In this document: positions 8,684 through 17,455 of the stretch, one piece after another
How positions within the stretch are numbered: position 1 is the first letter of the stretch
How the letters are laid out: each line of letters starts with the position of its first letter
Origin: Terrimesophilobacter sp963702165
GTDB taxonomy: Bacteria > Actinomycetota > Actinomycetes > Actinomycetales > Microbacteriaceae
DNA: 64,000 nt
Direction: 5' to 3'
Assembly (NCBI GenBank): GCA_963702165.1
Contig: OY969722.1
Location: 2,232,001 to 2,296,000 of the forward strand
Program-made: the position numbers and the translations under genes
Notes under the pieces: generated by a model
Told to the model about the DNA's origin: nothing
The model's database searches: none
The model's input: the letters and a program-made list of their open reading frames with translations, nothing else

Positions 8684-10098
8684 GGTCCCACCACCAAATG
8701 CGGTCCGGTTCGGACCGTGTCAGAAAGCCGCAACAGTAGGGCGACGATGACCCAGTTGGCCACGAGCGACGAGCCGCCAGCGGCGAGGAAGGGTGTCGTG
8801 AGTCCGGTGAGCGGGATCAGCCGCGTTACGCCGCCGACGACGATGAACACCTGCAGTGCGATCACGAAGGAGAGGCCGACGGCGAGCAGCCGGCCGAAGT
8901 CGTCCTGTCCGGCGAACCCGATGCGCATGCCGCGCGCGACGAACAGCAGGTACAGCCCGAAGATCACGAACAGGCCGGCGAGGCCGAGCTCCTCGCCGAG
9001 GCTCGCGATGATGTAGTCGCTGTCCGCGAGCGGCGTCAGGTACGGGCGGCCCTGGCCGAGGCCGGTGCCGATCAGTTCGCCGTGAGCGAGCCCGAACATG
9101 CCCTGTACCAGCTGGTAGCTGCCGCCGATCGCGTCGTAATAGGCCGGATTGAACGGGTCCAGCCAGGCGTTGAAGCGGCCCTGCACGTAGCCGAGGGTCT
9201 GGCTTGCGACGAGTGCGCCGCCGACGAACATGCCGAGTCCGAGAATCACCCAGCTCGCCCGTCCTGTCGCGACGTAGATCATCACCAGGAACAGGCCGAA
9301 GTACAGCAGTGACGTACCGAGGTCGCGCTGGAAGATCAGCACCGCCATCGCGGCCGCCCAGATGACAAGAATGGGGCCGAGGTCGCGGGCTCGCGGGAAC
9401 CGCATCCCCAGGAACTTCTTGCCGACCATCGACAGGCTGTCACGCGCTTCGACCAGGTAGCCGGCGAAGAAGATCGCCAGCGCGATCTTGGCCAGCTCAC
9501 CGGGCTGGAACGAGAACGATCCGATATGGATCCACAGCCGGGCGCCGTTGATGGTCTGGCCGATCCCGGGCAGCATGGGCAGCAGCAGCAGGACGATTCC
9601 CGTGAACATCGCGATGTAGCGGTAGCGCTGCAGCACCCGATGGTTCCGGATCAGCACAATCACGGCGAGTGCGATCACAATCGCCAGGGCCGTCCACGCC
9701 ATCTGCCGCACCCCGGCGGACGCCCATCCGGTGGCGCCGTCATTGAGGTGGATGCGGTAGATCATCGCGATGCCGAGTCCGTTGAGCACGGATGCGATGG
9801 GAAGCAGGAAGGGGTCGGCATCCGGGGCGAAGATCCGGAGCGCGACATGCACGACGAGCACGAGTGCGCAGAGCAGGCCCGTGTAGGTGATCGCGTCACT
9901 GCGCGTCTCGCCGCCGAGCGCGCCGAACTGCACCAGGATGATCGACCCGAGGTTGATCGCGAAGGCGACCAGCAGCAGCCCGAGTTCGAGATTGCGCTGT
10001 CGGGCGGGGGTGCGCAGCCTCAGCTTGATCGTCCCGGTGAAGGTGTTGCGGGGTTCTGTGGCGGCTGGCTTTCCCGCGATGGGAGCGGTCTCAGTCAT
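8680..10098 (-). CDS. rodA: RodA/FtsW-type SEDS peptidoglycan polymerase
   Basis: A 472-residue polytopic membrane protein with about ten to twelve hydrophobic helices. The SEDS family signature is present near the C-terminal third: GTGLGQGRPYLTPLADSDYI followed by IASLGEELGLAG. SEDS proteins polymerise lipid II glycans and act with a class B PBP, here the next gene, whose start it overlaps by 4 bp. Its own start (ATG 10098) overlaps the pstP stop by 8 bp. Unlike the three upstream genes its frame is intact. Confidence 0.95.
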   Translation of the reverse strand: MTETAPIAGKPAATEPRNTFTGTIKLRLRTPARQRNLELGLLLVAFAINLGSIILVQFGALGGETRSDAITYTGLLCALVLVVHVALRIFAPDADPFLLPIASVLNGLGIAMIYRIHLNDGATGWASAGVRQMAWTALAIVIALAVIVLIRNHRVLQRYRYIAMFTGIVLLLLPMLPGIGQTINGARLWIHIGSFSFQPGELAKIALAIFFAGYLVEARDSLSMVGKKFLGMRFPRARDLGPILVIWAAAMAVLIFQRDLGTSLLYFGLFLVMIYVATGRASWVILGLGMFVGGALVASQTLGYVQGRFNAWLDPFNPAYYDAIGGSYQLVQGMFGLAHGELIGTGLGQGRPYLTPLADSDYIIASLGEELGLAGLFVIFGLYLLFVARGMRIGFAGQDDFGRLLAVGLSFVIALQVFIVVGGVTRLIPLTGLTTPFLAAGGSSLVANWVIVALLLRLSDTVRTGPHLVVGP

Positions 10099-11348
10099 TG
10101 CTCAACTCGCTCAGTCTCTCGATGATCTTGCGGGCATCCGCGAGGCTGTCCGCGCTGATCGTTTCCTCGACCGTTGACCGCGTGTAGGGCGACAACCCCT
10201 CCATCGTGATACTCGTCTGCTGGTAAACGCTGGAGAGCGAAATCGGGCCGACCGTCTGCTGCACGCCCTTGTAGATGGCGACGGTGTCGCCGTTGGCGCC
10301 GACGTAGTAGTGGGTTTGGGTCCACTGGTAGCCGAGCACCAGCGCCGACCACGATTGCGGCGATGATCAGGGTGATGGCGACAAGCCAGGTGATCCGGCG
10401 GCGGCGGTGCTCGCCGCTTGTCCTCGAGGATGAGCTCGTCGAGATACTCGTCGGATTCCGGCTCGAAGTGGCAGTCCTCGTGCTGGGTGGCCTTGAGCGG
10501 ATGCAGCAGCAGGGTCGGCAGGCGCAGCGGCACGACGGGCGATCTCCGCCTCGAAGGTGAGGGGCATGGCGGCAGAGCCGACGATCTGCGGCGGCATGCC
10601 CGCGTACTCGTCGTTTTCCCCGATGTCGACGAGTACCACGGTGACGTTGTCCGGCGCACCGTGGTCGAGGCTTTCCTTGATGAGCCGGTTCGCGGCATCC
10701 CGCGTCGTGCCGAAGCTCGCAAGAACGGTTTCGATCTTGTCGTCAGAGACGTAGCTGCTGAGCCCGTCGGAGCAGATCAGCCAGCGATCGCCCGGCTCGG
10801 GTGTCGAGCACCGTGGTGTCGATCTCGGGTGACGCAGTCGATGTCGCCGAGCACGCGCATGAGCACGGATGCGGCGGGGATGAACGGCCGCCTCCTCCTG
10901 CGGTGATGCGGCCGCTGTCGACGAGTCGCTGCACGAAGGTGTGGTCGGCGGTGATCTGCTCCAGGTCACCGTCGCGGTAGCCGGTAGATGCGGGAGTCGC
11001 CGATGTGGGCGATGGCGATCTCTGTCGCCGACGCGCAGCAAGCCGCTGACGGTCGTGCCCATGCCGGTGAGTTCCGCGTGCTCGAAGACCGTCTCGGCGA
11101 GCAGGGAGTTCGCGGCGAGCAGCGCGGACTGCAGGGCGAACTCGGCGTCGTGCGCGGACGCGTACGCGCGGTCGAGCCTCGATGATGCGCTTGATGGCGA
11201 TGGCGGATGCGACATCGCCGCCAGCGTGTCCGCCCATGCCGTCGGCGACGACGAAGAGATGTCGTGCCGGCGTATCCGGAGTCCTGGTTGTTCGATCGCG
11301 GATCTTTCCGACGTGGGAGACGGCGGCACTCTTGCCCGTGGTGGCCAT
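10091..11348 (-). CDS. pstP: PP2C-family serine/threonine phosphatase PstP, frame-disrupted in this sequence
   Basis: Reassembled across frames, this is the PP2C phosphatase that reverses PknA/PknB phosphorylation: start MATTGKSAAVSHVGKIR, metal motifs FVVADGMGGHAGGD, AHIGDSRIYRYRDG, ICSDGLSSYV and HGAPDNVTVVLVD, then a linker, one membrane helix (ITWLVAITLIIAAIVV) and an extracellular tail ending in SELSND. I count about 13 extra bases that must be removed to read it (near 11297, 11265, 11175, 11020, 10981, 10898, 10870, 10836, 10791, 10540, 10407 and 10346), all insertions. Because the motifs and codon pattern survive throughout, sequence error is more likely than decay. It starts 5 bp after fhaB and overlaps rodA. 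Confidence 0.85.
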
Positions 11349-11352
11349 CGCG

Positions 11353-11868
11353 CTACCGCCGAAGTTCGAAGGTGGTGGTGCCGATCTTGACCGGAGTGTT
11401 CAGCGGGACCGGCGTCGGACGTGTGACGCGCGAGCCGGCCAGGATAGGTGCCGTTGGTGGAGTCGAGGTCCTGGATGACCCAGTCGTCGCCCCACAGCAT
11501 GAGTCGGGCGTGGTGGGTCGAGGTGTAGTCGTCGCGGATGACGAGCCCGCTCTCGCTGGAACGTCCGATGGTCAGCGGCTGGTCGGAGAGGGGGAGTTCG
11601 AGCCCCTCCTTGGCGCCGGAGGTGATCACGAGCCGCTTGGCTGAGGCGGATCCGGCTGGCGCTGCCGGTGCCGGCGCGGGCGGCGGTGCGGATGCGACCG
11701 GCGCTGCGCTCGGGAATGATGACGCGGCGGGCTGGTCTTCCGTGGGCATCCGGCGCACCTTCTGACCGAACAGGTCGGTGCGCAGCGCGTAGACGATGGC
11801 GAAGACGAACACCCACAGGAGCAGCGAGGAACCCGATCCGTCAGCAGCAGCAGGGTCAGTTCGCTCAT
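11353..11868 (-). CDS. fhaB: FHA-domain protein FhaB (FipA-like), frame-disrupted in this sequence
   Basis: Reading begins MSELTLLLL at ATG 11868, overlapping the fhaA stop. It then needs one base removed near 11841 and one near 11825 to enter the membrane helix LLWVFVFAIVYALRTDLFG. A Pro/Ala linker leads to the phosphothreonine-binding FHA domain with the expected core GRSSESGLVIRDDYTS-HH and DLDSTNGTY. A third extra base near 11443 leads to the end VKIGTTTFELRR and the TAG at 11353. FhaB/FipA docks phosphorylated partners of the PknA/PknB pathway at the divisome. The three disruptions are all insertions, as in the neighbouring genes. Confidence 0.85.
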
Positions 11869-12587
11869 ACGGCTGCCCCCCGGTGTCGATCGCCACGATC
11901 GGACGGGTCGGCTGTCGCGGACTGGGCAAGCACTCGGAACACGATACGGGTTCTGCCGATCGAGATCACGGAGTCCGGCGGCGAGCGGCGCAGGCGGTCA
12001 CCGGTGCTCCGTTGAGCTGGGAGCCATTCGTGGAGCCCAGGTCGTTGACCTCGCGCGCGCGATGCCGTCCCAGAGGATTTCGACGTGCTTGCGCGAGATG
12101 CCGGTGTCGTCGACGGTGATGTCGGCGTCGCTGCCGCGGCCGATGATGGTGCGGGACTGGGTGATCGGGTAGCGCTTGCCGTTGATGTCGAGCACCGGGG
12201 TCCAGACGACGCTCGCCCTTCACGTTCTGCGAATCGACCTGGATCATGCCTTCGCTGAGGCTCGGGTCCTCGACGAGGGTGATCGAGATGCCGCCGGCGA
12301 ACTGGTAGTGCTGCGCGGTGGCGTGCGTCTGCACGAGCTGGGTCAGCTCGTCGATGAGCGTCGGGCCGAGCCCGGTCATGCGGTCGTAGTCGGCCGGTGA
12401 CAGGCGCACCGTGGAACTTGTTCGGCACCAGGATGCGGTCGCGCGCAACGACTGCCGCCTTCGTGTCGAGTTCGCGGCGCAGTGCCGCAGTGATCTCGAT
12501 CGGCTGCAGACCACTCTTGAAGGTCTTCGCGAACGCGCCGTTGACGGCGCGCTCAAGACCTTTCTCGAAGTTGTCCAGTAGCCCCAA
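11865..12587 (-). CDS. fhaA: FHA-domain protein FhaA (DUF3662 + FHA), frame-disrupted in this sequence
   Basis: It starts at TTG 12587 behind GAGAGGAAG and reads GLLDNFEKGLERAVNGAF, the standard FhaA beginning. DUF3662 follows (LQPIEITAALRRELD ... ADYDRMTGLGPTLIDELTQ), then a C-terminal FHA domain (IIGRGSDADITV, ISRKHVEI, NDLGSTNGSQLNG). FhaA interacts with phosphorylated MurJ/MviN and with PbpA in mycobacteria. Six extra bases (near 12413, 12214, two near 12055, and near 11991 and 11978) break the frame; removing them restores an unbroken family sequence. At about 240 residues the linker between the two domains is short for the family. Start of the fhaA-to-pknB operon. Confidence 0.85.
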   Translation of the reverse strand: MGLLDNFEKGLERAVNGAFAKTFKSGLQPIEITAALRRELDTKAAVVARDRILVPNKFHGAPVTGRLRPHDRARPDAHRRADPARADARHRAALPVRRRHLDHPRRGPEPQRRHDPGRFAEREGRASSGPRCSTSTASATRSPSPAPSSAAAATPTSPSTTPASRASTSKSSGTASRARGQRPGLHEWLPAQRSTGDRLRRSPPDSVISIGRTRIVFRVLAQSATADPSDRGDRHRGAAV

Positions 12588-12698
12588 CGGTCTTCCTCTC
12601 GACCTGCGCGTACCTGTGACGATGTTAGTCGCTGAGGGTTGACGGCCGCCCGACGGCCGCGTTTTCGAGGCCTCGGCTATGGTAATCTCGCTTAGTCT

Positions 12699-12782
12699 GC
12701 GCGAGTGGCGAAATTGGCAGACGCGCACGGTTCAGGTCCGTGTGCCCGTGAGGGCATGGGGGTTCAAGTCCCCCCTCGCGCA
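12699..12782 (+). tRNA. tRNA-Leu (anticodon CAG)
   Basis: The acceptor stem GCGCGAG pairs with CTCGCGC. The anticodon arm CACGG-TTCAGGT-CCGTG carries CAG, and a long variable arm (GCCCGTGAGGGC) marks a class II tRNA. The T arm is GGGGG-TTCAAGT-CCCCC. The discriminator is A, as needed for leucine, and CCA is not encoded. It lies divergent from fhaA and is followed at once by a terminator. Confidence 0.97.
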
Positions 12783-12793
12783 CCGTCAGGTAG

Positions 12794-12822
12794 AAGGCCA
12801 TCGGGTTTCCGGTGGCCTTTTT
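12794..12822 (+). terminator. Rho-independent terminator of tRNA-Leu
   Basis: AAGGCCATCGG-GTTT-CCGGTGGCCTT forms an 11-bp stem with one G-U pair and a 4-nt loop, followed by a T tract. It begins 12 bp after the tRNA. Confidence 0.9.
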
Positions 12823-12846
12823 CTGTTTCCGGGATACGGTTCCCCA

Positions 12847-13322
12847 ATGGGGATGCGAAAATCATTCAAACCTGGCCTGGTCAGTGTCTGCCTTGCTATT
12901 TCGCTTGGCGGATGCGCGTCGCGGAGGTTGCCGCCTTGCCAGAGCGGTCGCGCCGGCATCACCCGTCGCAGACTCGCAGATCCGGCGGTTGCCGCAAGTG
13001 CACTGCAATTGGAGGCGCTATGACCGTTCTCCACAATGCCCGCGGCCGCTGCATGACGGGACGTTCAGCGAGGCGGAGTACTCGGCGGCGGTAGCCATGG
13101 CCGGTCTCATCTTCGAACTGCAAAACACGTTTCCGGTTACGGAACGCGGTCTTCGCACAGAGACGGAGAACATGGTCACAGCGTTGGCGTTGGCCGCGGA
13201 GTCCTCGCTGGGTTGCCTGGCTTGAAGACTCTCTCGACTTCAGGCAGGCACGCACCTCGCTCTCGATGGCCTGCGACCTGAACCAAACCACGATCCGCGT
13301 GTTTTCAGAAACAGGCGGATAG
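12847..13322 (+). pseudogene. Small lipoprotein, frame-broken
   Basis: It begins MGMRKSFKPGLVSVCLAI and then SLGGCAS, a good lipoprotein signal with lipobox LGGC. The first frame stops at 13023. The +1 frame continues a plausible protein (DGTFSEAEYSAAVAMAG, then LIFELQNTF) to 13225, and the next +1 frame gives AWLEDSLDFRQARTSLSMAC and ends at TAG 13322. Two single-base insertions would explain the breaks. I do not recognise the family. It directly follows the tRNA-Leu terminator, a common site for variable genes. Confidence 0.5.
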
Positions 13323-13380
13323 CCAGGCGTGGTGCCCCGGCTAGTTCAGGACACACAATGCGGGATTTGGACTGCGGTCA

Positions 13381-13936
13381 TCATGACGACGTAGACGCAG
13401 CCGCTCGCGCCAGCGGCCAGAGCGCCGCGAGATTCCTGCTCTTCGCTTGCGGCGACCAAAAATACGCGGCCACAAGTGCCATCGTGCCCGCGAGCTGGGG
13501 CAGGGCGACAGATCCGAAACGACGAATCCGCGAAACAGGTCAGGGAATTCGGCTTACGGGCACACCAGGCGAAGGCCCAAGCATCGGCAGGAAACACGAA
13601 GAAGATCGCCATCAGACAATGAGACCTATCGGGACCTGCAGAGCGGAGGGTTCATCCCAGAGCCCGCGCTTGTGTAGACAAGGACACCGCTGAGCGCCGC
13701 GAAGCCCATCGCACCGAGCGAGCACAGCGCCACAAGGGCGGCCGCCGCCGGGAGCCATCTAGCGAGGTGGCAGTGGGCAAGATTTGGAAACAGCCAGTAC
13801 AGGCCCAACGACTGTCCAGCGCAAAGAAGCACCCAGACCAAGCTACCCACGCTATGAGGGTCTGGCGGTCGCGGCGACCAGCTCGACAGGGTTCACGCGA
13901 AGCGCCCCGTTCGCCAAGAGCCCCATCATCTCGCAT
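13381..13936 (-). pseudogene. Frame-broken paralogue of the membrane protein at 14240-14821
   Basis: Segments in all three minus frames line up in order with the intact gene next door. MRDDGALGERGAS matches MREKAVLGEDGAS; VLLCAGQSLGLYW and LCSLGAMGFAAL match LALCAAQSWGMG and LCSVGALILAG; LMAIFFVFP matches LMGLLVVWP. PDLFRGFVVS matches SDLLRGYVLS, and YFWSPQAKSRNLAALWPLA is almost identical to YFWSPQAKSRSLAMLWPLA. Several frame changes make it unreadable as given. The likely stop is the TGA complement at 13381. This is a tandem duplicate, either decayed or damaged by sequence errors. Confidence 0.75.
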
Positions 13937-14239
13937 CGCCCCACTATCTCAGTCGAACACGGAAAAACGAGCGATTCGTGAGTTCTTCGCGGGCGGATGG
14001 CGCCCACCTGCGCAGCCCGCTGCCTCCCGCGTTCCGGCCGTCCGCGCGCCGCGCAACTGGCGCGGTTGACGGGAAGTGGCGGAGCTGTTGACATTTGTAC
14101 AGATAACGTACGGTTGCTTCAAGTGGCGACGGGGACCGCATGAGATTCGGTTTCGGCGACAGTAAGCAGCTGAGGGCGCGCGATTCCTCGACAATGACGG
14201 TAGTTGGACCTCAGCAGTGTGCAAGCTGTGCTGAAGCCG
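13937..14239. other. Intergenic stretch between the two paralogues
   Basis: About 300 bp upstream of the broken copy and downstream of the intact copy. No frame here has a family match, a convincing ribosome-binding site or actinobacterial codon pattern. A TTGACA at 14089 has no matching -10 element at normal spacing. I see no supported feature. Confidence 0.5.
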
Positions 14240-14821
14240 TCAGGCGAGGTAAGCCACGACGGTGCCACTCCATGCGGCCAATGGCCACAGCATCGCGAGG
14301 CTCCGACTTTTAGCTTGAGGCGACCAAAAGTACGCCGCAAGGAGCGAAAGCGCGGCGGCGAGTTGGGGCAGGGCCAGGGCACCGCTTAGGACATACCCGC
14401 GAAGCAGATCGGAGTCATCGGCGGATTCAGACCACGAGCCGAATATGAACGCCGAAATGGGCCACACAACAAGGAGGCCCATTAGTACCAAGAACGCGAT
14501 CGGCACTTCAAGGGCGCGACGCTTCAAGGCAAACCGGGCACTGACGTTGACGATCGCGCCGCCAAATCCCGCGAGAATAAGCGCCCCGACGGAGCACAGA
14601 GCCAGCGTGATGCGTGCTGACATAGGGGTTCGTGTCAGGTCCGCACAGTCGAGCATGTCGACAACGAATAGGCCCATTCCCCACGATTGTGCGGCGCAGA
14701 GGGCAAGCCAGCAGATGGTGATGGCCGCAGTTACCACAATTGTGATGCCGGTGGTCGCCCGAGTGGGCTCTGGAAGCGCGCGCGAAGCCCCGTCTTCACC
14801 AAGTACTGCCTTCTCGCGCAC
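14240..14821 (-). CDS. Polytopic membrane protein of unknown function
   Basis: A 193-residue protein with a charged N-terminus (MREKAVLGEDGASRAL) and four or five hydrophobic segments (about 25-45, 70-95, 105-130, 145-165 and 170-193). The short motif SPQAKSRSLA lies between the last two. I do not recognise a family or catalytic residues. It is the intact member of a tandem pair with the broken copy at 13381-13936, same strand. Its base composition is a little lower in GC-ending codons than the kinase genes, in keeping with a variable locus. Confidence 0.65.
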   Translation of the reverse strand: MREKAVLGEDGASRALPEPTRATTGITIVVTAAITICWLALCAAQSWGMGLFVVDMLDCADLTRTPMSARITLALCSVGALILAGFGGAIVNVSARFALKRRALEVPIAFLVLMGLLVVWPISAFIFGSWSESADDSDLLRGYVLSGALALPQLAAALSLLAAYFWSPQAKSRSLAMLWPLAAWSGTVVAYLA

Positions 14822-14923
14822 CGGGCCAGTGTCTCAGTGCCCCGTCGTTAAGCGAGCATCGTTCGTGCAGCTGGAATCGTCCGAACCAGCAACTGTTTTC
14901 CGGGTTCGACCTCCGCGCCCGTT

Positions 14924-14982
14924 CCGGACATCCGCAGGGTTTGCGGATAGCCGCGTACGGCGCACCGGGCGCGGATGTCCGG
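14924..14982. terminator. Inverted repeat downstream of the methyltransferase gene
   Basis: CCGGACATCCGC (14924-14935) is perfectly complementary to GCGGATGTCCGG (14971-14982), enclosing a smaller hairpin TCCGCAGGGTTTGCGGA. It lies 25 bp past the stop of the minus-strand methyltransferase gene. A terminator role is likely, though no T run follows. Confidence 0.45.
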
Positions 14983-15006
14983 AGGGCGCACGTGTTCGGG
15001 GCGGCG

Positions 15007-15804
15007 TCAGCTGGGCGTGCGGGCGACCGCGTAGCGGAACGCGTTCACCAGTCGGTAGCCGCCATCCGTGGTCCGGAACTGCTCGGCCGCAGCCAGCACC
15101 GTGGGTGCGTACTCGGCGATGGTGGCCGGGTCCTCGCCGAGCAACACGCCCCGGATAAGAGCAGAATCGTCGGCCACCTCCCAGGGCGTCTCCACCAGTG
15201 CCGAGGCGGTCACCGTAAGACCCGCCTCCGACAGCAGTGTTTCCAGCCCACCGGCCCGCCGGTAGTCACCATCCGGCTGCAGATCCTCACCAGCAGCATC
15301 CGCCACTGCAGACTCGAGCACATCCAGCGCGTTGAGTGCGCCCTCGGCCCAATTGGCGATCGCGATGAAACCACCTGGCACACACACCCGGCCGGCCTGC
15401 GCGAGCGCATCAAGTGGGTCATCGGCGAACTGCAGCGCGTTGATCGCCGTCACGACATCGAACGACGCATCCGCCCACGGCAGATTCTCGAAGCCGCCGA
15501 TCACCACCTCGGCTGTCGGCGCGGCCGCACGAGCCAGCCGCACCATCTCGTGGGCGGGGTCGATGCCGGTCACACGAGCCCCGAGCCCCTCGAGCTTGGC
15601 CAGGAACTCGCCGCTGCCGCATCCGACATCCAGCACCCGGGTGCCGGCGACGACGCCCGTCTGCTCGACGATCGCCGACGTCACCGGATCGGCGAGTCTG
15701 CCCCACAACGCCGACCATTCCTGCGCGACCGCCGACCAGCCGCTCTCATCAGCACCATCCACGCACGCATCCTCCCAGTGCCCGGTGTGAAGCGTCCAGA
15801 ACAT
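15007..15804 (-). CDS. SAM-dependent class I methyltransferase
   Basis: A 265-residue soluble methyltransferase. Motif I is VLDVGCGSGEFLAKL (about 58-72), the acidic ribose-binding residue is in VTGIDPAHEM, motif II/post-I is FENLPWADASFDVV, and motif III follows in GGFIAIANWAEG. The family transfers a methyl group from S-adenosylmethionine to small molecules; the substrate cannot be read from the sequence. It is divergent from a flavin-dependent aromatic-type monooxygenase with 42 bp between the starts, so the two may share regulation and perhaps a pathway. That link is inference. Confidence 0.85.
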   Translation of the reverse strand: MFWTLHTGHWEDACVDGADESGWSAVAQEWSALWGRLADPVTSAIVEQTGVVAGTRVLDVGCGSGEFLAKLEGLGARVTGIDPAHEMVRLARAAAPTAEVVIGGFENLPWADASFDVVTAINALQFADDPLDALAQAGRVCVPGGFIAIANWAEGALNALDVLESAVADAAGEDLQPDGDYRRAGGLETLLSEAGLTVTASALVETPWEVADDSALIRGVLLGEDPATIAEYAPTVLAAAEQFRTTDGGYRLVNAFRYAVARTPS

Positions 15805-15846
15805 GTCACCCTGTTGCCTCCAACGCGGCTGACCTAAAGTGACCGG

Positions 15847-17445
15847 ATGGCGATCCGGTCGAACGGATACGACGTCGATGTCCTGATTGTGGGCGCCGGC
15901 CCGACTGGGCTTGCCCTCGCCACAGAACTCACACGCTGGGGAGTCTCCTACCGGATCATCGACAAGGAACTGGCCGGCGTTCGAGAGTCACGCGCGCTGG
16001 CCATCCAGCCCCGCACGCTCGAGGTGCTGAGACCCAGCGGAGTCGCCGATGTCCTGCTCGCAAACGGCTACCGGGCCACGAGCATCACGATGCACTCCGG
16101 CCGCCGCGAGGCGGACGTGAACCTGTTCGGCGGCGCCACCACCGACACCGAGTACCCGTTCATCCTCTTCCTGTCGCAAGCGAGGACCGAGGAACTGCTC
16201 ACCGAACGGATCGCCGCCGATGGCGAGAAGGTGGAACGCGCAACCGAACTCATCGCACTCGGGCAGAACAAGGGTGCCGTGCGCGCGATCCTCCGCTCTG
16301 AGAGCGGCACGGAAACAGTGCATGCGCGCTTCCTCGTGGGCTGCGACGGCGCACACAGCGCGACCCGACGGCTGGCCGGACTCCGCTTCGAGGGCGCATC
16401 CTTTCCGGAGACGTTCGCGCTCGCCGACGTGGAAGCGGACGGCCTCGATTCGTCCCGCATCCATGCCTTCCTGTCCGACCGCGGCGTGATGTTCTTCTTC
16501 CCGCTCCAGGCGCCCGCGACCTGGCGGATCATCCTGCGCCTGCCGGAGGAGGACAGCGAGCTCTCGATCGATTCGCTGCAGCGGGCGGTGAACGAGCACA
16601 CGACGCTGCCGATCACCGTCCGGGACCCGGTATGGCTCTCCCGCTTCGTCGTCAACAGCCGCTACGCCGCCCGATTCCAGCAGCGCCGCGTGTTCGTCGT
16701 CGGTGACGCGGCCCACATCCACAGCCCGGCAGGCGGGCAGGGCATGAACATCGGCGTCCAGGACGCGATCAACCTCGCGTGGAAGCTCGCCCTCGTCTGC
16801 TCGGATCGGGCGCGATCCGGGCTGCTCACCAGCTACGACCGGGAGCGCCGGCCGGTGGCCCGCCAGGTCATCCAGCTGACCAACCGGGCGTTCCGGGCCG
16901 CCATGAGCGCGCGGGGCGTCGTCAGGTTCGTCCGAAGCAACATCGCACCGCGGGTCGCGCCCAAGATCTTCCGGTTGAGGGCCGTGCGCTCGTTCGCGTT
17001 CCAGACGATCGGCGAGTTGCGCACTGCCTACCCGAAGAGTCCGCTGTCGGTGAGCGGGCTGCACGCGCACGGTCCGCGGGCGGGCGAGCGGATCCCGGAT
17101 GCCGCCGTGACGGTCGACGGGACTGTGATCAGCCTGCACCGGGCGCTGTCGGAACCCGTCGTGACCGTGCTGCTGTGCGGTCCTGCCGAGGTCTGGGACA
17201 AGAGCCTGACGCACGAGGCGAGCCACTGGGGCCAGGCGGTGCGCTTCCGCGTCCTCACCGAAGCCGGCAAGCCAGGCTCGCTCATCGGCACGGACGAGAC
17301 CTTCAAACGGCTTCGCCTCGACCCGAACAAGCCCGCGCAGCTGCTCGTGCGCCCTGACCTGCATGTCGGCTATCGCGCCGCAGGGGACGACCTCGACGGT
17401 CTGCGCGACTACCTGGCCGAGGCGCTCCGGCTGCGCCAGACCTGA
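15847..17445 (+). CDS. FAD-dependent monooxygenase (aromatic-ring hydroxylase type)
   Basis: A 532-residue group A flavoprotein hydroxylase. It shows the dinucleotide-binding GAGPTGLALATEL (about 17-29), the R-x-x-A-x-x-x-Q segment RALAIQPRTLEVL, the DG motif VGCDGAHSATRR and the GD motif VGDAAHIHSPAGGQGMN that contacts FAD. A C-terminal thioredoxin-like region (about 400-530) is typical of the PheA/TfdB/MhpA class. Such enzymes use NAD(P)H and O2 to hydroxylate phenols or polyketide rings. Substrate unknown; the divergent methyltransferase hints at tailoring or detoxification. Confidence 0.9.
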   Translation: MAIRSNGYDVDVLIVGAGPTGLALATELTRWGVSYRIIDKELAGVRESRALAIQPRTLEVLRPSGVADVLLANGYRATSITMHSGRREADVNLFGGATTDTEYPFILFLSQARTEELLTERIAADGEKVERATELIALGQNKGAVRAILRSESGTETVHARFLVGCDGAHSATRRLAGLRFEGASFPETFALADVEADGLDSSRIHAFLSDRGVMFFFPLQAPATWRIILRLPEEDSELSIDSLQRAVNEHTTLPITVRDPVWLSRFVVNSRYAARFQQRRVFVVGDAAHIHSPAGGQGMNIGVQDAINLAWKLALVCSDRARSGLLTSYDRERRPVARQVIQLTNRAFRAAMSARGVVRFVRSNIAPRVAPKIFRLRAVRSFAFQTIGELRTAYPKSPLSVSGLHAHGPRAGERIPDAAVTVDGTVISLHRALSEPVVTVLLCGPAEVWDKSLTHEASHWGQAVRFRVLTEAGKPGSLIGTDETFKRLRLDPNKPAQLLVRPDLHVGYRAAGDDLDGLRDYLAEALRLRQT

Positions 17446-17455
17446 GCGCTGCGGC

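Noticed and set aside
10367..11929. A 520-codon minus-strand frame apparently fusing FHA and phosphatase segments
   Set aside because: The fusion is an artefact of frame changes. Between the real segments the sequence is out of frame, and the fhaB stop and pstP start are both visible at 11353 and 11348.
12679..13023. A plus-strand frame of 114 codons running through the tRNA into the lipoprotein
   Set aside because: It only stays open across the tRNA by chance; the convincing start with signal peptide is at 12847.
14089..14115. Promoter TTGACA at 14089
   Set aside because: No -10 element at 16-18 bp and no gene on the plus strand downstream.
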